Below, one piece after another: positions 7,699 to 12,315 of a stretch of DNA of 12,315 bases. A program made the position numbers and the translations under genes. The stretch comes from an uncultured Rhodocyclaceae bacterium. GTDB lineage: Bacteria; Pseudomonadota; Gammaproteobacteria; Burkholderiales; Rhodocyclaceae. The stretch's first letter is position 1, and the number at the start of each line of letters is the position of its first letter. The stretch spans positions 1-12,315 of the forward strand of contig CAIYZZ010000290.1 of NCBI GenBank assembly GCA_903930805.1, in the 5' to 3' direction. The notes beneath the pieces were generated by a model, which did no database searches, was not told where the DNA came from, and saw only the letters and a list, made by a program, of their open reading frames with translations.

Positions 7699-8491
7699 GC
7701 GTAGTTTAGCTTCCCTGCTCGCCATTCTCTCACTGGCGTTTTTTGCCGGCTGCGGCCTGCTGCCCGAACAGATCGATGAAACCGCCGCCTGGTCGGCTAA
7801 CAAACTGTACGCCGAGGCCAAGACGGCTATGTCCGATGGTGCCTACGACAAGGCTGTCAAGTATTTCGAGAAGCTCGAGGCGCGCTACCCCTACGGTCGT
7901 TACGCCCAGCAGTCGCAGCTCGAAGTGGCCTATGCCTACTACAAGCAGGAAGAAAAAGTCTCGGCCATTGCCGCCTGCGATCGCTTCATCCGTCTGCACC
8001 CGAATCACCCGAACGTTGACTACGCCTTCTACCTGAAAGGGCTGGTGAATTTCAACGAAGACCTGGGCATGCTCGGCCACGTCAGCATGCAGGATTTGAC
8101 CGAGCGCGATCCCAAGGCGGCGGCTGAATCTTTCGAGGCCTTCAAGGCACTCGTCAATAAATTCCCGGAGAGCAAATATGCCAAGGATGCCGCGTTGCGC
8201 ATGGCTTATCTGGTGAATGCGCTCGCTGCGCACGAGGTGCACGTCGCCCACTACTACATGCGGCGTGGCGCTTACGTTGCTGCCGTCAACCGTGCCCAGA
8301 CGGCAGTGAAGACTTACCCTGATGCACCCGCGAACGAAGAAGCCCTGTTTGTCATGATCAAGGCCTACGATGCCCTGAGCATGACCGACCTGCGCGACGA
8401 TACCGAGCGTGTGATGAAAAAGAACTTCCCCAACAGCGAGTACTACAAGCGCGGGCTGAATCGCACCGAGCCCTGGTGGAAACTCTGGTAA
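7697..8491 (+). CDS. bamD: Outer membrane protein assembly factor BamD (ComL)
   Basis: This 264-aa lipoprotein is the essential BamA partner of the outer-membrane beta-barrel assembly machine and acts on the periplasmic face of the outer membrane. The N-terminus is a lipoprotein signal with a hydrophobic core and lipobox FAGC, acylated at Cys19. Tetratricopeptide-like repeats follow, including AYDKAVKYFEKLEARYPYGRYA (about 52-73) and later KFPESKYAKDA and YPDAPANEEAL. The end, NRTEPWWKLW, is typical of betaproteobacterial BamD. The ATG at 7697 is preceded by a weak GGAATTGG. It is divergent from rluD, and its ATG may overlap the rluD ATG within the four bases CATG. A GC hairpin follows the stop. 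Confidence 0.95.
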   Translation: MRSLASLLAILSLAFFAGCGLLPEQIDETAAWSANKLYAEAKTAMSDGAYDKAVKYFEKLEARYPYGRYAQQSQLEVAYAYYKQEEKVSAIAACDRFIRLHPNHPNVDYAFYLKGLVNFNEDLGMLGHVSMQDLTERDPKAAAESFEAFKALVNKFPESKYAKDAALRMAYLVNALAAHEVHVAHYYMRRGAYVAAVNRAQTAVKTYPDAPANEEALFVMIKAYDALSMTDLRDDTERVMKKNFPNSEYYKRGLNRTEPWWKLW

Positions 8492-8516
8492 CAACCTGTA
8501 CCCGCCATCCCCCCAG

Positions 8517-8536
8517 CCCCTTCCTCGCGGAAGGGG
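8517..8536. terminator. Hairpin between convergent bamD and rlmB
   Basis: CCCCTTCC and GGAAGGGG form a perfect 8-bp stem with a TCGC loop, 25 bp after the bamD stop. A second GC-rich inverted repeat (GCGCG-CTG-CGCGC) follows near 8546-8558, leading into a short TATTTTAT stretch. The long T run of a classical intrinsic terminator is missing on both strands. It may act as a bidirectional terminator or as an mRNA-end-stabilising, REP-like element between the two convergent genes. Confidence 0.5.
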
Positions 8537-8566
8537 CGACTTGCGGCGCGCTGCGCGCGGACTATT

Positions 8567-9304
8567 TTATCCTCTCTGCCGTCGAGCCTCGAACAGGCAG
8601 ATGCCGGAAGCCACTGAAACGTTGAGGCTCTCGACCGCGCCATACATCGGTATTTTCGCCAGTTCGTCGCAGGTTTCGCGCGTCAGTCGACGCAGCCCCT
8701 CGCCTTCAGCACCCAGCACCCAAGCTGTTGCACCCTTCTGTTCGATGGCGTAAAGGTCGCGCGTTGCCTCACCGGCCGCGCCGATGGTCCAGATACCGCG
8801 CTCCTTGATCTCGCGCAGGCTGCGTGCGAGGTTGGTCACGACGATGTAGGGGACGGTGTCGGCCGCCCCGCTTGCCACCTTGATCGCCGTGGCATTGAGG
8901 CCGCAGGCACGATCCTTCGGCGCCACGACGGCATGCGCGCCGGCGGCGTCGGCGACACGCAGGCAAGCGCCCAGGTTATGCGGGTCGGTCACGCCATCGA
9001 GTACCAGGAGCAGCGCCGGTTCGGCTAGGTTATCGAGCACATCGTCGAGCGTCACGTATTTCTGCTGGGCGGCGACCTTGGCGACCACGCCCTGGTGACG
9101 CTCGCCCTTGGTCATGCCATCCAGGCGTGCGGCATCGACGCTGACGATGCGCACACCGCGCGATTCGGCTAGTTGCGCCAGGTCGCGGCTACGCCCGTCC
9201 TGGCGGCCGGCGGCGAGATAGATTTCCCGCACGCCTTCCGGATCGTGGCGTAGCTTGGCTACCACGGCGTGGAAGCCGTGGATGTGTCGAAGCTCCTCAG
9301 GCAT
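8567..9304 (-). CDS. rlmB: 23S rRNA (guanosine-2251-2'-O)-methyltransferase RlmB
   Basis: This 245-aa SpoU-class (SPOUT) methyltransferase modifies G2251 in the peptidyl-transferase P loop. An N-terminal substrate-binding domain starts at [11 protein letters not shown]. The catalytic domain carries SpoU motif 1 at about 107-120 ([14 protein letters not shown]), motif 2 at 195-206 ([12 protein letters not shown]) and motif 3 at 218-239 (with [15 protein letters not shown]). Length matches E. coli RlmB (243 aa). The ATG at 9304 lies inside the end of the mutarotase gene (8-nt overlap, ATGCCTGA) and has no obvious ribosome binding site of its own, which suggests translational coupling. It is the last gene of a three-gene unit and converges on bamD. 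Confidence 0.95.
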   Translation of the reverse strand: MPEELRHIHGFHAVVAKLRHDPEGVREIYLAAGRQDGRSRDLAQLAESRGVRIVSVDAARLDGMTKGERHQGVVAKVAAQQKYVTLDDVLDNLAEPALLLVLDGVTDPHNLGACLRVADAAGAHAVVAPKDRACGLNATAIKVASGAADTVPYIVVTNLARSLREIKERGIWTIGAAGEATRDLYAIEQKGATAWVLGAEGEGLRRLTRETCDELAKIPMYGAVESLNVSVASGICLFEARRQRG

Positions 9305-10205
9305 GCTTGATTACGCGGTACTGCGCGGTCATGCGGTGCGTTGCGCCCGGCGCGAGCGTGATGACGTCGTCGGCCGCATTCGCGGTCTCGACGCAGACCA
9401 TTTTGTTTTCGCCTTGCCGGCCGAAGTCACCCATCTTCGCCGCCTTCTCAGCGCCCGGGTTCCACACCACGGTGGAACGGCTGCCGGTGCTGGTGATGAG
9501 GATCGTGCGCTTCATCACCGGATCGATGATCCCGCAGCAGCCGGCGGTGCCGAGATAGAGACGATCCATTTCGCCCTTGAAGCTCACTGCACCCTTTTGC
9601 TTCTTGCGTTTGCCGCCTTCTACCCTGTCGATGTAGGTGCAGCTTTCCAGCCCGGCGATACTGGCCTGGCGGATGTCGCTGATCGCGAAATAGGTGTGCA
9701 GCGCCTGGCCGAGCTGGAAGGGCGCTGTGCCGGTGTTTCTGGTGGAGAGTCCGATGACGAGTTCCTGACCTACGGTGATGACGTTCCTCACCGTCGAGGC
9801 ATGCGGCCACTGCGCAAGCGCGGCATCGTTCATCACCGGCTTGAATTCGAGACGGACGCGGCCGTCGGGCAGCTTGCTCGCGTCGAACAGAGACCATGGG
9901 ATCGTGCGCGCAAAGCCGTGGCCGGGATAGTTTGCTTCTGTGGCGTGCGGGCCGAACCATGGCCAGCACAATGGCACACCGCCACGGATGGATTTGCCCG
10001 CCGCGAACTTGGCGGCTTTCGACAACCAGATCACCGGCTTTTGGCCATTCGGTTGCCAAGTCATAACATGCGCGCCTTGCAAGGCGATGGAGGCCTGCGA
10101 GAGCGCCGCCGTGACCTGAATAGCGATAAAACCGGGCGCGCTTTCGCTAAAAGACAAAAAGTCGGCGCTGGCGAAACGGCATTTGAGTTCGTCGATTGTC
10201 GTCAT
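9297..10205 (-). CDS. D-hexose-6-phosphate mutarotase (YeaD family)
   Basis: This 302-aa aldose-1-epimerase-fold protein interconverts the alpha and beta anomers of hexose-6-phosphates such as glucose-6-phosphate. Signatures are [13 protein letters not shown] (75-87), HGFART (96-101), the catalytic His170 in GQALHTYF, and the catalytic Glu273 in CVETAN. Length fits the YeaD/YMR099C family. The ATG at 10205 overlaps the stop of the HEAT-repeat gene as ATGA, and its own end overlaps rlmB by 8 nt. Codons about 11-16 (ASADF region) are encoded by copy 3 of the dispersed repeat, in the poorly conserved N-terminus. Family assignment is firm; the exact sugar is not known. Confidence 0.88.
   Translation of the reverse strand: MTTIDELKCRFASADFLSFSESAPGFIAIQVTAALSQASIALQGAHVMTWQPNGQKPVIWLSKAAKFAAGKSIRGGVPLCWPWFGPHATEANYPGHGFARTIPWSLFDASKLPDGRVRLEFKPVMNDAALAQWPHASTVRNVITVGQELVIGLSTRNTGTAPFQLGQALHTYFAISDIRQASIAGLESCTYIDRVEGGKRKKQKGAVSFKGEMDRLYLGTAGCCGIIDPVMKRTILITSTGSRSTVVWNPGAEKAAKMGDFGRQGENKMVCVETANAADDVITLAPGATHRMTAQYRVIKHA
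10157..10173 (+). repeat. Dispersed 17-nt motif, copy 3 (inside the mutarotase gene)
   Basis: This copy is a perfect AAAAGTCGGCGCTGGCG, preceded by one more A and followed by AAACGGCATTT. It is antisense to the mutarotase gene and is read there as FASADF, the same frame as copy 1. Confidence 0.9.
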
Positions 10206-10657
10206 GATGCTTGCTCCTGCGTGGTTTTTAATTCTTCCAGGCTTTCAGCGGCGATTTCCCTGACCTCGGCATCCGGGTCGTCCAGCCGCGCCTCGATATA
10301 TTTGATGGCATTCGTTGCGCCCGAGAGGCCGAGCAGATGGCAGGCGTCGGCGCGGACGCGCACGTCGCCGTGGCCGGCCAGCATACCGAGCGCGGGCACC
10401 AGCGCCTGCAGCGCAGAGCTGCCGGCATGGCGTTCGAGAATGGCAGCCGCGCCGAAGCGCACGTTCATGTTTGTATCGGGATTAGCGACGATGGGTAGCA
10501 AGTCGGCGAGCGCTGCAGGTACATGTTCCACCACTTCCAGCACGCGCGTGAGTTGACCTTCCAGCAACCAGATCTGAAATTGTTCAGCACGGTCGCGCAT
10601 GCCAAGCCGCAAGGCTGCGCGCGTCGGTTGCGTGGCCAACGGGAAATCAAACTTCAT
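10202..10657 (-). CDS. HEAT-repeat protein
   Basis: This is a 151-aa protein without a signal peptide or membrane segment. Residues from about 50 to 145 form roughly three HEAT-like helical pairs, each with a 'V/A-R-x-x-A-A/D' turn: MNVRFGAAAILERHAG, VRVRADACHLLGLSG and AEVREIAAESLEEL. Such alpha-solenoids are protein-interaction scaffolds; in phycobilin-lyase-like and other bacterial cases the partner varies, and I cannot give a specific function. The ATG at 10657 is preceded by GGAAGA. The gene leads the unit with the mutarotase and rlmB, linked by an ATGA overlap. It has a candidate promoter about 50 bp upstream. Confidence 0.8.
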   Translation of the reverse strand: MKFDFPLATQPTRAALRLGMRDRAEQFQIWLLEGQLTRVLEVVEHVPAALADLLPIVANPDTNMNVRFGAAAILERHAGSSALQALVPALGMLAGHGDVRVRADACHLLGLSGATNAIKYIEARLDDPDAEVREIAAESLEELKTTQEQAS

Positions 10658-10709
10658 TTGTCTTCCGCAAGCCGAAAATCGATCATGTTCTGGTGAAGAT
10701 CAATATTGC

Positions 10710-10737
10710 TATATAACACGATGGTCTTATGTGTAAA
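10710..10737 (-). promoter_or_regulatory. Candidate promoter of the HEAT-mutarotase-rlmB unit
   Basis: On the minus strand TTTACA (10732-10737) is followed by a 16-bp spacer and TATATA (10710-10715), in an AT-rich part of the 174-bp gap before the HEAT gene. Two short inverted repeats lie just upstream of the -35 box: CAGT-GTG-ACTG at 10744-10754 and GGCTG-C-CAGCC at 10759-10769. They could be operator sites. The rest of the gap shows nothing recognisable. Confidence 0.45.
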
Positions 10738-10831
10738 CGTCAGCAGTGTGACTGTTGGGGCTGCCAGCCTAACTACTTATATTCGTTTCGCTACCAATCT
10801 GCACGCTAGAGGAAAATGGCAATTCTAACGA

Positions 10832-11272
10832 TTACCCTTCGGTGATTTCAAAGAAATGGCCCTTGACCCGGACCGAGCGACCACGAAACAGTGCCACCAG
10901 CTTGCCGTGCTGATTGCTGACCTCGATGTCGTAGATGCCGCTGCGCCCTCCCTGCTGGCGGACATGGCCGATCGCAGTCAGGACATCATCCAGATAAGTT
11001 GGTGCCAGGAAGTTGATATCCACCCCACCGGCAACCGCCCGGTGGTTGTCGGAGTTGCACGCATAGGCAAAGGTTGAATCAGCAACGGCGAAGATGAACG
11101 CACCATGGCAACTGCCATGTCCATTGACCATGTCCTGCCTGACCTTCATGCGCAGTGTGGCCGCGCCTGGACCAACGGCCACAATCTCCATGCCTAATCC
11201 GCGTGCCGCATGGTCATCAGGCCACATGATCTCAGCACAGCGTTCAGCGGTTTCTTGCGGGGTAAGCGGCAT
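10832..11272 (-). CDS. paaI: PaaI-type hotdog-fold acyl-CoA thioesterase
   Basis: This protein is about 146 aa and belongs to the PaaI family, which hydrolyses hydroxyphenylacetyl-CoA and related ring-hydroxylated acyl-CoAs that stall phenylacetate catabolism. The active-site region reads MVNGHGSCHGAFIFAVADSTFAYACNS; Asn50, Gly57 and Asp65 correspond to the E. coli PaaI catalytic set, with HGA in place of the usual HGG. GIYDIEVSN and VALFRGRS also match E. coli PaaI. The ATG at 11272 was chosen because an AAGAAG lies eight bases upstream; the ATG at 11278 is too close to it. The open frame continues to 11392 but passes through the hupB terminator hairpin. No other paa gene is nearby, so the in vivo substrate is open. 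Confidence 0.88.
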   Translation of the reverse strand: MPLTPQETAERCAEIMWPDDHAARGLGMEIVAVGPGAATLRMKVRQDMVNGHGSCHGAFIFAVADSTFAYACNSDNHRAVAGGVDINFLAPTYLDDVLTAIGHVRQQGGRSGIYDIEVSNQHGKLVALFRGRSVRVKGHFFEITEG

Positions 11273-11301
11273 ATCCATGTCTTCTTGCGCTGGATAGAAG
11301 A

Positions 11302-11331
11302 GCCGGTACTCGGCTGAAGCTGAGTACCGGC
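11302..11331 (-). terminator. Hairpin terminator behind hupB
   Basis: GCCGGTACTC and GAGTACCGGC form a perfect 10-bp stem around a 10-nt centre that can add a further short GC pairing. The hairpin begins nine bases after the hupB stop on the minus strand. It is followed by CTCTTCTATCC, a pyrimidine-rich but weak U tract. It should limit read-through from the highly expressed hupB gene into paaI. Confidence 0.65.
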
Positions 11332-11339
11332 CCGCCGTA

Positions 11340-11636
11340 TTACTTCTTCTTGGCAGCCTTCTTGCCGGCAACAGTGGCCTTGAAGGTCGCACCCGCCGTA
11401 AAACGCGGCACGGTCGTAGCGGCGATTTTCAGAACGGCGCCGGTGGCCGGGTTGCGGCCAGTACGCGCAGCACGCTTTGATGACTTGAAGGTACCGAAAC
11501 CAACCAAAGTAACGGTGTCACCTTTCGCAACGGCTTTGACGACGGTTTCAATGGTGGCTTTCAGCGCACGCTCGGCATCTGCTTTGCTAAGTTCAGCGGA
11601 TTTGGCGATGACTTCGATCAATTCAGATTTGTTCAT
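11340..11636 (-). CDS. hupB: HU family nucleoid protein
   Basis: This 98-aa histone-like protein binds and bends DNA as a dimer. The family core is complete: MNKSELIEVIAKSAELSKADA at the start, then TLVGFGTFKSSKRAARTGRNPATG with the DNA-contacting arm, and the usual TVPRFTAG. The ATG at 11636 is preceded by AAGAAAGG nine bases upstream. The protein is about eight residues longer than the 90-aa E. coli HU subunits because of a basic Ala/Lys tail (AGKKAAKKK). The longer open frame to 11729 is not used, as homology begins at MNKSEL. A strong hairpin terminates the gene. Confidence 0.95.
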   Translation of the reverse strand: MNKSELIEVIAKSAELSKADAERALKATIETVVKAVAKGDTVTLVGFGTFKSSKRAARTGRNPATGAVLKIAATTVPRFTAGATFKATVAGKKAAKKK

Positions 11637-11809
11637 GGGTAGTGACCTTTCTTGTTGATGAGAGAGTTGCAATGCGAAGAACCGAGCGGCGCCAATCTTT
11701 TGTTTCATCGGCAACCGCCTGATTGCCACTTTGGCCTTCAGTGCCTGGGACTTGGGGCCGCTGGGTACGGATGCTAACAGGCGCAGGGGGCTGTGTGAAC
11801 GGGTACCTT

Positions 11810-11941
11810 CGCCGGGTGGTGACTGACTTGGGGCAGTTCAAGCAGCAGCCCGACGTGATCATCGCTAACCGCATTACCGACAATCTGCGTGACGTGGCTG
11901 AGAAGGTCTATAGCCGGGACTTGTTTGGCGGGGATGCGTAA
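11810..11941 (+). pseudogene. ugd: 3' remnant of UDP-glucose 6-dehydrogenase (ugd)
   Basis: The last 43 codons of an open frame read [21 protein letters not shown] and on through [16 protein letters not shown]. This closely matches my recollection of the C-terminus of E. coli-type UDP-glucose dehydrogenase (FKQQ-DVI-ANR, DVADKVYTRDLFG). The frame stays open upstream to about 11723, but I see no dehydrogenase similarity there and no ribosome binding site. The catalytic and NAD domains, about 340 residues, are missing. The intact start, if it existed, would lie where hupB and its promoter now are. It is best read as debris left by deletion or recombination. The stop TAA shares bases with copy 4 of the dispersed repeat. 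Confidence 0.8.
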
Positions 11942-11957
11942 AAGTCGGCGCTGGCGG
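11941..11957 (+). repeat. Dispersed 17-nt motif, copy 4 (between ugd remnant and hicB-like gene)
   Basis: This copy is a perfect AAAAGTCGGCGCTGGCG, preceded by one more A and overlapping the ugd-remnant stop codon. The downstream CGGC flank shared by the other copies is absent here (GGTATCGCG instead). A TAGAAT near 11967 follows and could be a -10 box for the toxin-antitoxin pair. That would put the motif over the -35 region. Confidence 0.9.
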
Positions 11958-11998
11958 GTATCGCGTAGAATCGCCGGTTGGTAACGAAGGAGCCAACT

Positions 11999-12235
11999 AT
12001 GCTGAAAATTCTTTTTATCCGTGCTGAGTGGGACGAAGAGGCAAGCGTATGGGTTGCTACTTCAGATGATGTGCCTGGTTTGGCAACCGAAGCGGATACG
12101 CTTGAACAGCTTTCTGCAAAGCTCGAATCCATGGTGCCTGAGCTACTGGATGCGAATGGATATCCAGAAGGCCCCGATGTTCCCTTTGAGCTTCTGGCCA
12201 GAAAGCTATCCGTTGCACATCGGATAGCCGCGTAA
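11999..12235 (+). CDS. DUF1902 / HicB-like antitoxin
   Basis: This 78-aa protein starts MLKILFIRAEWDEEASVWVA, followed by TSDDVPGLATEADTLEQL. That matches the DUF1902 family, whose fold resembles the partial RNase-H domain of HicB antitoxins. It is short and has no C-terminal DNA-binding domain, unlike full HicB, so autoregulation may need another factor. The ATG at 11999 has a near-perfect AAGGAG ribosome binding site with a six-base spacing. The following gene begins at the very next codon after its stop and encodes a HicA toxin, which supports a toxin-antitoxin role. The antitoxin-first order is the reverse of classical hicAB. Confidence 0.85.
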   Translation: MLKILFIRAEWDEEASVWVATSDDVPGLATEADTLEQLSAKLESMVPELLDANGYPEGPDVPFELLARKLSVAHRIAA

Positions 12236-12315
12236 GTGGTTTCCAGCTTTACTCCGGACCTAAAGAAGGTCTTGCAAGCCGCCGGATGTCGATTTGTCCG
12301 GCCGGGTAAAGGTGA
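12236..12315 (+). CDS. hicA: HicA-family mRNA interferase toxin, 5' part (cut by window edge)
   Basis: Twenty-six codons are visible, starting with GTG directly after the antitoxin stop. The peptide VVSSFTPDLKKVLQAAGCRF, then VRPGKG, matches the N-terminus of HicA/YcfA toxins, a dsRBD-like fold that cleaves mRNA and tmRNA in the family's studied members. The catalytic histidine normally follows GKG within two residues and lies beyond the window, so activity cannot be judged. There is no separate Shine-Dalgarno, so translation is probably coupled to the antitoxin gene. Confidence 0.82.
   Translation, partial: MVSSFTPDLKKVLQAAGCRFVRPGKG

Noticed and set aside
7730..8494. 254-codon open frame antisense to bamD
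   Set aside because: BamD on the plus strand has a lipobox and TPR repeats; the antisense product has no recognisable motif.
10499..10517. Possible fifth copy of the dispersed motif (AAGTCGGCGAGCG)
   Set aside because: Only nine or ten bases match before the sequence diverges; this level is plausible by chance in GC-rich coding DNA.
9255..10556. 433-codon open frame on the plus strand
   Set aside because: It lies antisense across the mutarotase and most of the HEAT gene, both of which have clear family motifs. Its product is rich in Arg/Ala with no recognisable domain, as expected for the opposite strand of GC-rich genes.
11723..11941. Intact 72-aa small protein gene
   Set aside because: Only the last 43 codons resemble anything (the Ugd C-terminus), and there is no ribosome binding site at the start, so a remnant is more likely than a working gene.

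Overview
The window is chromosomal DNA of a PHA-accumulating proteobacterium, most likely a betaproteobacterium. The main evidence is the gene order bamD / rluD-pgeF-phaC-phaB-phaR-rimO, which I know from Cupriavidus-type genomes, together with the betaproteobacterial PhaR type and high GC content. I cannot name the genus; a Rhodocyclales-like bacterium is a guess.

Layout. Positions 1-59 hold the 5' part of a tRNA-Ala(GGC) on the minus strand with a near-consensus promoter just upstream. Positions 125-3428 hold a tightly packed minus-strand unit read in the order phaR (PHA regulator), rimO (S12 methylthiotransferase) and an FAD-linked D-2-hydroxyacid dehydrogenase. These three genes are joined by 1-nt and 4-nt overlaps. 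Positions 3509-5938 hold phaC and phaB, the PHA synthase and acetoacetyl-CoA reductase. They sit behind a strong candidate promoter whose spacer contains a perfect palindrome, and the usual ketolase gene phaA is absent. Positions 6024-7698 hold rluD and pgeF, overlapping by 11 nt. bamD (7697-8491) is divergent from rluD, and the two start codons may physically overlap. Positions 8567-10657 hold a minus-strand trio (HEAT-repeat protein, hexose-6-phosphate mutarotase, rlmB), again with overlapping ends. Positions 10832-11636 hold a PaaI-type thioesterase and hupB. The right end (about 11810-12315) looks accessory: a 3' remnant of ugd, a dispersed repeat, and a toxin-antitoxin pair (DUF1902 HicB-like antitoxin followed by a HicA toxin cut by the window edge).

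How the genes work together. PhaB makes (R)-3-hydroxybutyryl-CoA, PhaC polymerises it, and PhaR is expected to sense the polymer and repress PHA genes. RimO, RluD, RlmB and the tRNA serve translation. BamD serves outer-membrane protein assembly and PgeF serves peptidoglycan fidelity.

The strongest unexplained signal is a 17-nt motif, AAAAGTCGGCGCTGGCG. It occurs four times (three identical, one with a single mismatch), always in the same orientation. Three copies lie inside unrelated genes in two different reading frames, and one lies between the ugd remnant and the toxin-antitoxin pair. Other points of interest are a G9 tract forming the phaR ribosome binding site, the palindrome inside the phaC promoter, and the ugd remnant.
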